Below, in pieces: positions 52,980-63,297 of a DNA stretch of 64,000 nt. Origin of the DNA: Mediterranea massiliensis. Its GTDB lineage: Bacteria > Bacteroidota > Bacteroidia > Bacteroidales > Bacteroidaceae. A model generated the notes under the pieces. That model saw nothing but the letters and a program-made list of their open reading frames with translations. It was not told the origin of the DNA and searched no databases. The translations under genes were made by a program, and so were the position numbers. Each line of letters starts with the position of its first letter. The stretch's first letter is position 1. The stretch is taken from assembly GCF_900128475.1 (NCBI RefSeq), contig NZ_LT635838.1, positions 746,536-810,535 of the forward strand, in the 5' to 3' direction.

Positions 52980-54224
52980 TCAGGCATTCTGCAACCGGGC
53001 TATATTGGCTTTCTCCAGCTGATGCTTGGCATAGTCGAGCGTCACGAGGAAAGAATCCTTCTGTTCGGAAGGAATCTCGTACATGGCGTCCATCATGATG
53101 GTTTCGACGATAGAACGCAGGCCGCGCGCGCCGAGCTTGTACTCGACTGCCTTGTCTACGATATACTCGAATACGGCATCCTCAAACTCCAGCTTCACGC
53201 CGTCCATCTCAAAGAGTTTGACATACTGCTTGATGATGGAGTTCTTGGGTTCAGTCAGGATGGATCGCAGAGCCGTGCGGTCCAACGGGTTCAGATAGGT
53301 GAGCACCGGCAGACGGCCGATAATTTCAGGAATCAGACCGAAAGACTTCAAATCCTGAGGAGCGATGTACTGCATCAGGTTGTTCTTGTCGACAGTAGCC
53401 GTATTGCGCACAGCGCTATATCCCACGACATGCGTATTCAAGCGCTGGGCAATCTTCTTCTCGATACCGTCGAACGCTCCGCCGCAAATGAAGAGGATAT
53501 TCTTGGTGTTGACCGGTATCATCTTCTGCTCGGGATGCTTGCGTCCGCCCTGGGGAGGAACGTTGACCACCGACCCTTCGAGCAGCTTCAGCAATCCCTG
53601 CTGCACACCCTCTCCACTCACATCGCGCGTGATGGAGGGATTGTCACCCTTGCGGGCAATCTTGTCGATTTCGTCGATGAACACAATGCCCCGTTCAGCC
53701 TCGGGCACATTGTAGTCGGCTACCTGAAGCAGGCGGGTCAGGATGCTTTCAATGTCCTCGCCCACATAACCGGCCTCCGTAAGCACCGTAGCGTCTACAA
53801 TGGTAAAAGGCACATGCAGCAGCTTGGCGATAGTACGCGCCAACAGGGTTTTTCCCGTACCCGTACTGCCCACCATGATGATGTTCGACTTTTCAATCTC
53901 CACATCATCGCCGCTGTCTTTCTGCAACAGACGTTTGTAGTGATTGTACACCGAAACAGACAAGAAGCGCTTGGCATCGTCCTGCCCGATGACATACTGG
54001 TCGAGGAAAGCCTTGATTTCCATCGGCTTGGGCAGTTCCTTCAGGTTCAGTTTGCTGGTACCGTCCTTGCGTTTGTTCTCCAGGGCCTCCTGCGTTATCT
54101 CGTAAGCCTGCATGGCACAGCTGTCGCAGATGAAGCCGTTCATTCCCGTAATCAGGAGTCCCACTTCATCTTCAGACCGCCCGCAAAAGCTGCATCTGTT
54201 CTTTGTTCTTCTTGAATCAGCCAT
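52980..54224 (-). CDS. clpX: ClpX, ATPase of the ClpXP protease
   Basis: 414 aa. N-terminal zinc finger ('[15 protein letters not shown]', '[14 protein letters not shown]'), Walker A '[12 protein letters not shown]' (~123-134), Walker B '[11 protein letters not shown]', and the sensor and RKH-type pore region ('[15 protein letters not shown]'). Unfolds proteins into ClpP. Its ATG lies 2 bp after the clpP stop. Confidence 0.97.
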   Translation of the reverse strand: MADSRRTKNRCSFCGRSEDEVGLLITGMNGFICDSCAMQAYEITQEALENKRKDGTSKLNLKELPKPMEIKAFLDQYVIGQDDAKRFLSVSVYNHYKRLLQKDSGDDVEIEKSNIIMVGSTGTGKTLLARTIAKLLHVPFTIVDATVLTEAGYVGEDIESILTRLLQVADYNVPEAERGIVFIDEIDKIARKGDNPSITRDVSGEGVQQGLLKLLEGSVVNVPPQGGRKHPEQKMIPVNTKNILFICGGAFDGIEKKIAQRLNTHVVGYSAVRNTATVDKNNLMQYIAPQDLKSFGLIPEIIGRLPVLTYLNPLDRTALRSILTEPKNSIIKQYVKLFEMDGVKLEFEDAVFEYIVDKAVEYKLGARGLRSIVETIMMDAMYEIPSEQKDSFLVTLDYAKHQLEKANIARLQNA

Positions 54225-54226
54225 AC

Positions 54227-54889
54227 TTATTTCCTAATCAACACTTCGTCTACCATACCATATTCCTTCGCCTCCTGCGCGGTCATCCAATAGTCGCGGT
54301 CGGAGTCGGCCCACACTTTATCGAAAGGCGTATGCGAATGGTCGGCAATGATGGTATAGAGTTCCTTTTTCAACTTCTGAATCTCACGGGCCGTGATTTC
54401 GATATCCGAAGCCTGTCCCTGTGCACCTCCCATCGGCTGATGGATCATGACGCGCGAATGAGTCAGGGCCGAACGTTTGCCTTCGGTTCCGGCTACCAGC
54501 AGTACAGCTGCCATACTGGCTGCCATGCCTGTACAGATAGTAGCCACATCGCTGGTGATGAACTGCATCGTGTCATAGATGCCCAGGCCGGCATATACCG
54601 AGCCGCCCGGCGAATTGATATAGATAGAGATGTCCTTGCCCGGGTCTACCGAATCCAGGTAGAGCAACTGTGCCTGGAGGGTATTGGCCGTATAATCGTC
54701 AATCTGTGTACCCAAGAAGATGATACGGTCCATCATCAGACGGGAAAACACATCAAGCTGGGTGACGTTGAGCTGGCGCTCTTCCAGAATATAGGGGTTC
54801 AGATAACCGGCCTGCGACTTGATGACATCGTCCAGTACCAGGCTGTTCATCCCCAAATGCTTGGTGGCATACTTTCTAAAATCGTCCAT
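54227..54889 (-). CDS. clpP: ClpP protease subunit
   Basis: 220 aa. Catalytic Ser in 'GMAASMAAVLL' and His in 'MIHQPMGGAQGQ', with Asp in the usual late position. Forms the two-ring chamber for ClpX. Follows tig with a terminator between, and is coupled to clpX. Confidence 0.97.
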   Translation of the reverse strand: MDDFRKYATKHLGMNSLVLDDVIKSQAGYLNPYILEERQLNVTQLDVFSRLMMDRIIFLGTQIDDYTANTLQAQLLYLDSVDPGKDISIYINSPGGSVYAGLGIYDTMQFITSDVATICTGMAASMAAVLLVAGTEGKRSALTHSRVMIHQPMGGAQGQASDIEITAREIQKLKKELYTIIADHSHTPFDKVWADSDRDYWMTAQEAKEYGMVDEVLIRK

Positions 54890-54948
54890 AATCCTACGTA
54901 TTTAAATTGCGGGTGCAAAGAAACAAAAAAGAATAGAGAGACACAAAA

Positions 54949-54990
54949 AAAACGGGGATGTTTGAAAAGTTTTTCAGACATCCCCGTTTT
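54949..54990. terminator. Terminator between tig and clpP
   Basis: AAAACGGGGATGTTTGAA pairs with TTCAGACATCCCCGTTTT (one G-T pair) around a short loop, with T-runs on both sides. Confidence 0.8.
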
Positions 54991-55088
54991 TTAGTGACAA
55001 GTGACAAGCTACGAGCTACAAGCAGGAGGAGAATTTCCCATTCTTCCCCACAACCGGTAGCTATCCGCAGCGCACCACCCGCAATATT

Positions 55089-56444
55089 TTATTCGAACAT
55101 CTTGTTGAAGTCGGCAGCCGAAATGCTCTTGTGCTCCAGCGTTACCTGAGGCTTCACGGCAGCAGCCAGCTTCGACTCTACCACGCGGTTCACGAGGCCT
55201 TCGACGCTCTCTTTCTTCTTCAGCATTTCCTTGGCGTAGTTGTCGAGCAGTTCGTCGGGCACGTTCAGCATGCCATACATGGCAAACTGTGCGCGGGTCG
55301 ATTCCTTGGCCATGTTGGTGATGTCTTCCTGCTCGACCTTGATATCGTTGGCCTTCACCAACTGCTCCTTGATCAGGTGCCAGGTCAGCTCTTCGATGCT
55401 CTTGTCGTAGTTTTCTTCCACGAACTTCTCGCCCTTGTCGGCGTTGTTAGCCAGCATGATGCGTTTCAGCAGGGCGTCGGGGAACTCCAGCTTGCCCACC
55501 TTCTCCATCATCACCTTGCGCAGGTCGATGAGGAACTTATAGTCGCTGTCGGCCACAAACTGCTTGGCGATGGCCTCTTTCACCTTGGCGCGGAACTCTT
55601 CTTCCGTCTTTACCACGTCCTTACCGAACACCTGGTCGAAGATTTCCTGGTTCAGATCGCCGGGAACGAAACGGGTGATTTCCTCTACCTGGAAGCTGAA
55701 GTTGGACTTCACTTCGGCAGCGGCTTCCTTGTCGATCTTCAGCAGCGAAGCCAGTTCGGCCGGATTGCCGTCCCAGGCAGTATGGGGGTTGAACACCAGC
55801 ACATCGTTCACCTTGGCGTTGGCGAAGATAGCCTTCTGCTCGTCGTTCTTCATATAAGAAGGCATCATCACGGCACCTTCTACCTGGATGCCGCCTTCCT
55901 TCGTGTTGCCCTGCTCGTCGAGCTCGGCCAGCAGACCCTTCAGCATGTCGTTGTCGGCATAGGCATCTACCTTCTCGTATTTGCCGTTGCGCTGGGTATA
56001 GGCCTTCACCTGGTTGTCTACCATCTCGTCGGTCACCTCGATATCATAGTAGTCCACCTTGTCGGCAGCGCTCACCTCCGCCTTGAATTCGGGAGCCAGG
56101 GCGATGTCGAACAGGAACTCGAACTCTTCCTGCGTGTCGAAGTCGATAGTCGGCTGCTTGTCCTCGTTGGGCAGCGGCTCGCCCAGGATGTTCAGCTTAT
56201 TGTCTTGTATATACTTGTATACAGTTTCAGAGAGCAACTTGTTCACTTCCTCTGCCAAAGCCGACTTGCCATACATCTTCTTAACGAGGCTCATCGGAAC
56301 CATACCCTTACGGAAACCGGGCATCTGAGCTTTCTGGCGGAAAGACTTCAGGGCCTTGTCTACCTTCTCCTGGTAGTCAGCTTTCTCAAGCTTTACGGTG
56401 AGCAGCGCGCTCACCTTGTCAATGTTTTGCAATGAAACGTTCAT
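55089..56444 (-). CDS. tig: Trigger factor
   Basis: 451 aa. N-terminal ribosome-binding domain with 'FRQKAQMPGFRKGMVPMSLV' (the GFRxGxxP signature), a PPIase-like middle, and a helical C-terminal chaperone arm. Folds new proteins at the ribosome. The middle domain lacks a clear FKBP active site, as in other Bacteroidales. Upstream of clpP-clpX as in many bacteria. Confidence 0.93.
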   Translation of the reverse strand: MNVSLQNIDKVSALLTVKLEKADYQEKVDKALKSFRQKAQMPGFRKGMVPMSLVKKMYGKSALAEEVNKLLSETVYKYIQDNKLNILGEPLPNEDKQPTIDFDTQEEFEFLFDIALAPEFKAEVSAADKVDYYDIEVTDEMVDNQVKAYTQRNGKYEKVDAYADNDMLKGLLAELDEQGNTKEGGIQVEGAVMMPSYMKNDEQKAIFANAKVNDVLVFNPHTAWDGNPAELASLLKIDKEAAAEVKSNFSFQVEEITRFVPGDLNQEIFDQVFGKDVVKTEEEFRAKVKEAIAKQFVADSDYKFLIDLRKVMMEKVGKLEFPDALLKRIMLANNADKGEKFVEENYDKSIEELTWHLIKEQLVKANDIKVEQEDITNMAKESTRAQFAMYGMLNVPDELLDNYAKEMLKKKESVEGLVNRVVESKLAAAVKPQVTLEHKSISAADFNKMFE

Positions 56445-56670
56445 CGTGACAAATTATTTATTTGATTTATACTATATTCCAAAATCTCAAAATGAGTGCG
56501 CAAAATTAGCGTTATTCTTTCAATTATCAAAAAAACCGCCGAGATTTTATTTTTTTGAAGCCCACTGCCCCAAAGATATAAGCCCGTACCGAAAAGCATT
56601 TCTCCATTTTTCGGCTTGACTCATTTTTCTTTTCTTTGTCTTCCAATGTCCGTTATTCCCCCCAAAAACC

Positions 56671-56701
56671 TTTGTAAACCCTAATATAAAGTTTATCTTT
56701 G
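56671..56701 (+). promoter_or_regulatory. Promoter of HU-like gene
   Basis: TTTG (56671-56674) and TATCTTTG (56694-56701) with a 19-bp gap, a perfect Bacteroides-type promoter. The leader to the ATG is ~150 nt. Confidence 0.8.
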
Positions 56702-56728
56702 TAGTACATAATCTTCAACCGGAGACTG

Positions 56729-56794
56729 CGGTTATAAAAACAAAGACTTCGGCCGTATAACCGAAATCTACGGTTATAAGAACGAAGACTGCGG
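56729..56794 (+). repeat. Direct repeats in HU-like leader
   Basis: CGGTTATAAAAACAAAGACT (from 56729) and CGGTTATAAGAACGAAGACT (from 56771) belong to 24-nt units, 21 of 24 identical, 42 bp apart. An inverted half TATAACCG (56756-56763) lies between them, so the leader can pair in two ways. Confidence 0.65.
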
Positions 56795-56854
56795 TTCAAG
56801 AAAAAAGCCGTAGAGGAAAAGTTTTCAAGTACAAGAAACAGAATAAAGAAGCCT

Positions 56855-57493
56855 ATGGGAAGCTATTATGTCATGAAAGAAATGCCCGACCTGAACGGTA
56901 CGGGCGAACGCGTTCTCTATCCGCAATTCGCACAGATAGAGCAGATTACTACCCACCAGCTGGCGGAAAGCATCCGCGGGAAGTCGACCTACTCGGAGGG
57001 GGAAATCGAGGGCCTCATCCGAATGATAGCCCAGGAAATGGTGCACGAACTGGCGCAGGGACACTCCGTCAAGCTGGACGGCATCGGCACCTTCACCCCG
57101 TCGCTGGCCCTGCAGCCGGGCAAGGAGCGCGAAGAACCCGACGGAGAGGGAGGGCACCGCAATGCCCGCAGCATCCTGGTGGGCAACGTGAACTTCCGCG
57201 CCGAGAAGAGGCTGGTGCAGGAGGTGAACCTGCACTGCCGACCGGTGCGCGCGCCCTGGAAGGCACGCCGCTCTTCGCAGAAATATACGGAGGAAGAGCG
57301 TCTGGCCCTGGCCCTGCACTACCTGGAGGAACAGCCCTACCTCAGCGTGGCCGACTACCAGCGGCTGACGGGCCTGCTGCGCACCGCGGCCACGGAAGAG
57401 CTGAGGCGATGGGCCAAACAACCCGACACGGGCATCGAAGCCTCGGGGAGGGGCTCGCATCGGGTGTACGTCCGACGGAAAGAGATGCTGTAA
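56855..57493 (+). CDS. HU-family DNA-binding protein
   Basis: 212 aa. Residues ~30-120 have the HU fold pattern of the Bacteroidetes long type ('EIEGLIRMIAQEMVHELAQG', 'HSVKLDGIGTFTPSLALQPG', 'VGNVNFRAEKRLVQEV'). The C-terminal ~80 residues form a basic, possibly winged-helix extension ('YLSVADYQRLTGLLRTAATE'). Probably a nucleoid or repeat-binding protein; leader repeats suggest autoregulation. Confidence 0.8.
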   Translation: MGSYYVMKEMPDLNGTGERVLYPQFAQIEQITTHQLAESIRGKSTYSEGEIEGLIRMIAQEMVHELAQGHSVKLDGIGTFTPSLALQPGKEREEPDGEGGHRNARSILVGNVNFRAEKRLVQEVNLHCRPVRAPWKARRSSQKYTEEERLALALHYLEEQPYLSVADYQRLTGLLRTAATEELRRWAKQPDTGIEASGRGSHRVYVRRKEML

Positions 57494-57512
57494 ACCCTGA
57501 AAAAACAGAAAG

Positions 57513-57707
57513 AGGGTGTGTCAAAATAGAGGTATCTGTGGCTCTCCTCCTTCGGGAAGGAGGAGTACCCGCCAGGGGGAGGTGGTAGGTGAAAACATGA
57601 CGCGTTGATTGATAACCTTTCGAGAAAACCTACCACCCCGCCCTTTGGGCACCCCTCCTTCCCGAAGGAGGGGAGTTGAATAGCCTCACTTCATTTTGAC
57701 ACACCCT
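57513..57707. mobile_element. MITE-like inverted-repeat element
   Basis: 195 bp with terminal repeats AGGGTGTGTCAAAAT and ATTTTGACACACCCT. No coding frame. Inside are two short hairpin-rich units, 'TCCTCCTTCGGGAAGGAGGA' (around 57545) and a related 'CTCCTTCCCGAAGGAGGG' (around 57655). The terminal sequence resembles ends of some Bacteroidales IS families, so the element may be mobilised in trans. No clear target duplication was found. Confidence 0.65.
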
Positions 57708-57754
57708 TTTCGACCATTAAAAATATACAGAAACGACCCGACGGCCATTCAGCC

Positions 57755-59977
57755 TTATTGTTCCTCAAATCCAAACTGTTTGAAATAGACTTTCTGCTCC
57801 TGGTCGGACGCATTGGACAGACGAATCTTCAGCACCTGGCGACCTGCCACATCGGCCTTGAAACGGGTTTTCTGGCGGGGCACAAGCTGAAGGGGGATTT
57901 CTTCCCACTGACTTCCGTCAGCGGTCACCTCCAGGCGGATGAGCTTCGGAGCATCGACTGTACCCAGATCCACCGTGAGACTCTTCAGCGTGCGGAGCTG
58001 GTCCATCGTCAGCAGGGCTTCGCCACCCGCCTGCCAGCGGATGACTTCATTGGACGGGGAAACGTTGCCCATCTTCCCCTTACGCGTCACCGGCAGAGCG
58101 GCCAACTGGGGCACATCGCTGCTCCAGGCATAAGGCATATAGACGGCACGGGCATCCAGATCGGCCAAATAACGTTGATTATATTGCCGGGTGCTTGCCT
58201 CGAACAAGGCATAGAATGTGGGAAGCAGGACCTTGGTAGCACACTTTACGCCCGGCTGGTAAGGATTCCGGTTGTAAGTGGTATCCACCTGATACATCAG
58301 CACCTGAAGGGCTTTGGCATGGGCATAGGCTTCGCCGAAGGCCGCCCGGTCATCGGGCTCGGCGTGCATCATCCGAAGAACGGCCTCGCCATACTGACCC
58401 ACCAGCTTGAACTGCATGAGCCAGGGTTGTATCTCGTCGATGAGCGGACGGTTCTCCTGCGAGGCAGACAGAACATCGGCAGCCGTAATGATTTTCCGGC
58501 ACTCCTCACTGACCTGTCGGCAGGCTGCTTCATCAATGGCATGCTGCTTCTCGTAAGTGGAACGCAGAGCCTCCAAGGCCGGCTGCAGGGCAACGGACTC
58601 GTCGCGGCGGAAACGATGCCCGTTGGGACCCAAGTCGGAATTGTGGGCGGCAAAGGTTTCCAGATAGGCGGCATGACGGGGCATCAGGTCCTTGATGGCC
58701 CGCTTCCAGGACGCGTCGCTGTCGTAATCGGCAAGGTTCCAGGCATAGTCGGCCACGCTGTACAAAGAGATCTTCGAGGCTTCGGCACGTTCCATCGGAT
58801 TGGAGACAAAGCCTTCCATCTCATCCTGGATGTCGAGGGCGTTGCCATAGACAGGCCCCATGAGCAGATGGTCGCGCACATAGTCGGATACGGGAAAGTT
58901 CCACCAGATGTAGGCCTTGCGCTGCAGGAGCGGGTTGATGAAGTCCATCGTCTCGCGGTCGATGGTGGCAATGACGCTATTGCCTGTCCACATGATCTGG
59001 ATATCCTTGTTCAACTTCTCACCCAGCGTGGTCAGGTAACCGCCTTCTACATTGGACCAGGCCTTGTTGTACTCCGTGGGGCACATGATGAGCGGCTCCA
59101 CGTCGCCCTTCACTTTCACGAAATGGTCGTCCAGGTAGTTCAGCAGGTCGGCCTGCTTGTCGGCCTTGGTACCTTCGCCCGAAATGTCGTCGAAGAACAC
59201 GGCAAAGCCACGTACCCCCAGCTGATACATCTTCTCGAACTTGTCCAGCAGATTCTGGCGGTCTTCGTCGTTCCACTTGATGTCCTGCCCCGGATGGATG
59301 GCCCAATAGAAGATGACATTGTTCTCGCGGGCCTTGTCTACCAACTCCTTCAGCTGGGCCGCCTCGCATTCGGGATAGGGCTTGCGCCAGTTCGGAGTGC
59401 TGTGATAGGGGTCGTTCTTGGGACCGTACAGATAGACATTCATCTTGTTGCGACCGTAAAAGTCCAGTTGGCGCAGGCGGGCTTCATGACTCCAGGGGGT
59501 GCCGTAGAAACCCTCAACCACGCCACGGTAGGGCACGTCAGGGTAGTCGGTAATCTCGGCCAACGGCAACTTGGGAAGTGTCAGCAGCTGTGCCAGCGTC
59601 TGCACACCGTAGTAGACACCGCGCACATCGGCACCGGCGATGACAATCTCATTCTTGTCCACCTTCAGGTAATAGCCTTCGGCCTTGGCTGGTATCCGGC
59701 GGGCATACTTGCGTACTGCCTTGTCGCCCTTGACGCCTACCGTTATCCGAAAGGCCGCCTTGGACTGACGGTCGGGCAGCAGCGTGCCCAGCAGACGGAC
59801 GGCACTGGCAGCCGCTCCGTCGGCATCGGCCGAAAGGCTGTAGGCGACAGGCAGGGCAATGCTGTCCTGAAGGGTTTCATACACTTGTGGAGTTGGTTGC
59901 AGATGGAAGTCCTGCGCGGAAAGTGTTCCGAGCGACAGGCATCCGACCAAAGCGGATAGGAGAAATTTACTTTTCAT
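57755..59977 (-). CDS. GH84 beta-N-acetylglucosaminidase
   Basis: 740 aa with signal peptide ('LSALVGCLSLGTLSAQ'). N-terminal domain, catalytic barrel (~145-430) with 'GVVEGFYGTPWSHEAR' and the catalytic pair in 'FAVFFDDISGEGT' (Asp263-Asp264), and C-terminal beta domain. Very close in pattern to the characterised B. thetaiotaomicron GH84. Removes O-linked or terminal GlcNAc from host glycans in the periplasm. Not in a visible polysaccharide-utilisation locus. Confidence 0.92.
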   Translation of the reverse strand: MKSKFLLSALVGCLSLGTLSAQDFHLQPTPQVYETLQDSIALPVAYSLSADADGAAASAVRLLGTLLPDRQSKAAFRITVGVKGDKAVRKYARRIPAKAEGYYLKVDKNEIVIAGADVRGVYYGVQTLAQLLTLPKLPLAEITDYPDVPYRGVVEGFYGTPWSHEARLRQLDFYGRNKMNVYLYGPKNDPYHSTPNWRKPYPECEAAQLKELVDKARENNVIFYWAIHPGQDIKWNDEDRQNLLDKFEKMYQLGVRGFAVFFDDISGEGTKADKQADLLNYLDDHFVKVKGDVEPLIMCPTEYNKAWSNVEGGYLTTLGEKLNKDIQIMWTGNSVIATIDRETMDFINPLLQRKAYIWWNFPVSDYVRDHLLMGPVYGNALDIQDEMEGFVSNPMERAEASKISLYSVADYAWNLADYDSDASWKRAIKDLMPRHAAYLETFAAHNSDLGPNGHRFRRDESVALQPALEALRSTYEKQHAIDEAACRQVSEECRKIITAADVLSASQENRPLIDEIQPWLMQFKLVGQYGEAVLRMMHAEPDDRAAFGEAYAHAKALQVLMYQVDTTYNRNPYQPGVKCATKVLLPTFYALFEASTRQYNQRYLADLDARAVYMPYAWSSDVPQLAALPVTRKGKMGNVSPSNEVIRWQAGGEALLTMDQLRTLKSLTVDLGTVDAPKLIRLEVTADGSQWEEIPLQLVPRQKTRFKADVAGRQVLKIRLSNASDQEQKVYFKQFGFEEQ

Positions 59978-60056
59978 GCGATTTTTAATCTTGTATTAGA
60001 ATGCCACCCGAATTATTCTCCAAGTGGGCAAAAATAAGTTTCCAATAGGGGAAAAG

Positions 60057-60812
60057 TCAGACCATGAAGTCCTTGCGGCGCAGCACGAAACTGTTGCTCA
60101 GGTATTTTTCACGGACAATCTGATTCTCGGCCAGTTCTTCGGGCGTACCCTGAAACAGGATTTTACCTTCGAAGAGCAGGTAGGCACGGCTGGTGATGCT
60201 CAGCGTCTCCTGCACATTGTGGTCGGTGATGAGAATGCCGATGTTCTTGTCCTTCAGCTTCCAGACAATCTGCTGAATATCTTCCACGGCAATGGGATCT
60301 ACACCGGCAAAAGGCTCGTCGAGCATGATGAACTTGGGGTCGATGGCCAGACAGCGGGCAATCTCCGTACGGCGGCGCTCACCACCCGAAAGCTGGTTAC
60401 CCTTGTTCTTGCGCACCTTCTGGAGGCGGAACTCGGCAATCAAACTTTCCAGCTTGTCCTTCTGATAATCGAGAGGTTTGTTGGTCATCTCGAGCACGGA
60501 AGCGATGTTGTCCTCCACGCTCATCTGACGGAAGACCGATGCCTCCTGTGCCAGATAGCCGATGCCCGTCTGGGCACGTTTGTATACCGGATAGTTGGTG
60601 ATGTCGAGGTCATCGAGGAAAATACGGCCTTCGTTGGGTGTAATCAGGCCCACGGTCATGTAGAAAGAGGTGGTCTTGCCGGCGCCGTTCGGGCCTAGCA
60701 GTCCGACGATTTCACCCTGCTTGACGTCGAACGACACATGACTCACTACGGTACGTTTGCCGTATTTCTTCACCAAATCTTCCGTGCGGAGCACCATTTT
60801 CTTGTCTTCCAT
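60057..60812 (-). CDS. lptB: LptB, ATPase of LPS exporter
   Basis: 251 aa from ATG 60812 ([20 protein letters not shown]). Walker A '[11 protein letters not shown]', signature '[15 protein letters not shown]', Walker B '[13 protein letters not shown]', with the LptB-type '[17 protein letters not shown]'. Drives LPS extraction from the inner membrane. Divergent from mlaE. Confidence 0.92.
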   Translation of the reverse strand: MEDKKMVLRTEDLVKKYGKRTVVSHVSFDVKQGEIVGLLGPNGAGKTTSFYMTVGLITPNEGRIFLDDLDITNYPVYKRAQTGIGYLAQEASVFRQMSVEDNIASVLEMTNKPLDYQKDKLESLIAEFRLQKVRKNKGNQLSGGERRRTEIARCLAIDPKFIMLDEPFAGVDPIAVEDIQQIVWKLKDKNIGILITDHNVQETLSITSRAYLLFEGKILFQGTPEELAENQIVREKYLSNSFVLRRKDFMV

Positions 60813-60889
60813 ACTTGCGTTAATTTGCCGCAAATGTAGCAAAAATAAAAGATAAAGCCGTACATTTGCACACAAATACTTGACTGAAT

Positions 60890-61633
60890 ATGATTAAGGC
60901 ACTCAGAACAGTGGGAAGATACTTCATGCTGATGGGACGGACATTCTCGCGCCCCGAACGCATGCGTATGTTCTTCCGCCAATACCTCAGCGAAATAGAG
61001 AAGCTCGGCGTGAACTCCATCGGCATCGTACTGCTGATATCGTTCTTCATCGGCGCCGTCATCACCATCCAAATCAAACTGAATATCGAAAGTCCGTGGA
61101 TGCCCCGCTGGACCGTGGGCTACGTGACCCGCGAAATCCTGCTGCTGGAGTTCTCGTCGTCCATCATGTGCCTCATTTTGGCAGGCAAGGTCGGCTCGAA
61201 CATCGCCTCGGAGCTGGGCACCATGCGCGTCACCCAGCAGATTGACGCCCTGGAGATTATGGGTATCAATTCGGCCAGCTACCTGATTCTGCCCAAAATA
61301 GCGGCCATGGTCACCATGATTCCGCTGCTGGTGATATTCAGCATCTTTGCCGGTATCATCGGTGCTTTCGGCACCTGCTGGTTCGGCGGTATCATGACAG
61401 CCACAGATCTGGAATACGGTCTACAATACATGTTTGTGGAATGGTTCATCTGGTGCGGCATCATCAAGTCTCTGTTCTTTGCCTTCATCATTGCCAGCGT
61501 ATCGGCCTTCTTCGGCTATACGGTGGAAGGCGGCTCCATCGAAGTGGGCAAGGCATCGACCAACTCGGTAGTGACCAGCAGCGTGCTGATTCTGTTTGCC
61601 GACCTGGTGCTGACGCAACTGCTGATGGGATAA
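60890..61633 (+). CDS. mlaE: MlaE-type permease of phospholipid transporter
   Basis: 247 aa with five or six membrane segments and the MlaE motif '[20 protein letters not shown]'. Works with MlaF, coded 32 bp downstream, to move phospholipids between membranes. No MlaD in the window. Confidence 0.9.
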   Translation: MIKALRTVGRYFMLMGRTFSRPERMRMFFRQYLSEIEKLGVNSIGIVLLISFFIGAVITIQIKLNIESPWMPRWTVGYVTREILLLEFSSSIMCLILAGKVGSNIASELGTMRVTQQIDALEIMGINSASYLILPKIAAMVTMIPLLVIFSIFAGIIGAFGTCWFGGIMTATDLEYGLQYMFVEWFIWCGIIKSLFFAFIIASVSAFFGYTVEGGSIEVGKASTNSVVTSSVLILFADLVLTQLLMG

Positions 61634-61665
61634 AGTGAATGTGAATTAAAAAAACAACGGAAATC

Positions 61666-62436
61666 ATGATAGAACTGAAAGGACTCTGCAAATCGTTTGA
61701 AGGGAAAGAGGTGCTGACAGACATCAGCTCGACCTTTGACAACGGCAAGACCAACCTGATTATCGGACAGAGCGGTTCGGGAAAAACGGTACTGATGAAA
61801 TGCATCGTAGGACTGCTGACACCCGAGCGGGGCGAACTGCTCTACGACAACCGCAACTTCCTGATAATGGGCAAAAAGGAGAAAAAAGCCCTGCGCAGGG
61901 AGATGGGAATGATTTTCCAAAGTGCCGCCCTTTTCGACTCGATGACGGTGCTCGACAACGTGATGTTTCCTCTGAACATGTTCAGCAACGACACCCTGCG
62001 CGACCGCACACGCCGTGCCATGTTCTGCCTGGACCGTGTGAACCTGACCGAAGCCAAAGACAAATATCCCGGCGAAATCAGCGGCGGTATGCAGAAGCGT
62101 GTGGCCATCGCCCGCGCCATCGCCCTGAACCCGCAATACCTCTTCTGCGACGAACCCAACTCGGGACTCGACCCCAAGACCTCGATCGTCATCGACGGCC
62201 TGATTCAGGACATCACCCGCGAATACAACATGACCACCCTCATCAACACCCACGACATGAACTCCGTCATGGGCATCGGCGAGAAAATCATCTTTATCTA
62301 TCAGGGCCACAAGGAATGGGAAGGCAGCAAGGACGACATCTTTACATCGACCAACGAACGTCTGAACAGCTTCATCTTTGCTTCGGACCTCTTCCGAAAG
62401 GTCAAGGAAGTGGAGATACAGAACATAGAAGGATAA
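61666..62436 (+). CDS. mlaF: MlaF-type ATPase of phospholipid transporter
   Basis: 256 aa. Walker A 'GQSGSGKT', signature 'ISGGMQKRVAIARAIALN', Walker B 'YLFCDEPNSGLDP'. Partner of MlaE. Ends at a terminator. Confidence 0.9.
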   Translation: MIELKGLCKSFEGKEVLTDISSTFDNGKTNLIIGQSGSGKTVLMKCIVGLLTPERGELLYDNRNFLIMGKKEKKALRREMGMIFQSAALFDSMTVLDNVMFPLNMFSNDTLRDRTRRAMFCLDRVNLTEAKDKYPGEISGGMQKRVAIARAIALNPQYLFCDEPNSGLDPKTSIVIDGLIQDITREYNMTTLINTHDMNSVMGIGEKIIFIYQGHKEWEGSKDDIFTSTNERLNSFIFASDLFRKVKEVEIQNIEG

Positions 62437-62439
62437 AAA

Positions 62440-62465
62440 AAGCGCCCGGAAAATTCCGGGCGCTT
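62440..62465 (+). terminator. Terminator after mlaF
   Basis: AAGCGCCCGGAA/TTCCGGGCGCTT with a tight loop, followed by ATT. Confidence 0.85.
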
Positions 62466-62631
62466 ATTCCAACTAAAACCAGTTAATAGAATTGACCTTA
62501 TATCATCTCGACATATTTGCCATTGTCCTCCGAAGAGAAGCAATGCTTCAATCCGCAACAAATATAACAATTTATCCCCAATAAAAAAATCACGGAAAAC
62601 CATGACGGACGTCAGGGGAAGTTCGCGAGAG

Positions 62632-63297
62632 TCACTCGACATCAATCCATCCACCGGCTATTGCTTTCATTATCAAATCAATACTATTCTTTGCATCAAA
62701 CTTGTTGATGAGACGACGCCGGAAAGTTTCTACCGTATTTTCCGTTATATTCATGGCGGCAGCTATTTCCAAGGTACTCATGCCGCGCGCAATGGCCCGC
62801 AATACCTCCAGCTCACGATTGGTAGGCTTGTCCTTGGCAGACAGTCGGGACGAACTGCGGTGAAGTTTCTGCCGGATGGATTCAAAACGGGGACAAGTAT
62901 ATGTGTCACCGGCCAGCACACAAGGGACAGCCGCCTCCATCTCACTGGTGTCGGCACTTTTCAGCAGAATGGCGTTCACGCCACTTTGAGCCAAACGGTT
63001 GACCATCCAAATTTCTTCGTGCATGGTATTGATGATGATACGGGCATCGGGATTCACCCGCCTGATCAGAGTAATGAGGTCGAACCCGGACATATCAGGC
63101 AGGCTGACATCCAAAATGTACAAGTCATAGTCACGACGGGAAATCAAGGCGGAAGCCTGCGTCCCCGAAGTGACCGCATCGGCCACACGTACACAGGGAA
63201 TGCGGTTCAATACCCGGCAGATGCCTTCGAGAATCAGGCTGTGGTCATCGACCACCAATACTTCGGCTAATGTTTTGTCTTCTTCCATAAAGGTCAT
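62632..63297 (-). CDS. NarL/LuxR-type response regulator
   Basis: 221 aa. Receiver with 'VVDDHSLILEG' and phospho-acceptor Asp in 'YDLYILDVSLPDMSG'; C-terminal LuxR HTH ('PTNRELEVLRAIARGMSTLE', 'IAAAMNITENTVETFRRRLI'). Overlaps the kinase gene by 4 bp, so a pair. Targets unknown. Confidence 0.9.
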   Translation of the reverse strand: MTFMEEDKTLAEVLVVDDHSLILEGICRVLNRIPCVRVADAVTSGTQASALISRRDYDLYILDVSLPDMSGFDLITLIRRVNPDARIIINTMHEEIWMVNRLAQSGVNAILLKSADTSEMEAAVPCVLAGDTYTCPRFESIRQKLHRSSSRLSAKDKPTNRELEVLRAIARGMSTLEIAAAMNITENTVETFRRRLINKFDAKNSIDLIMKAIAGGWIDVE

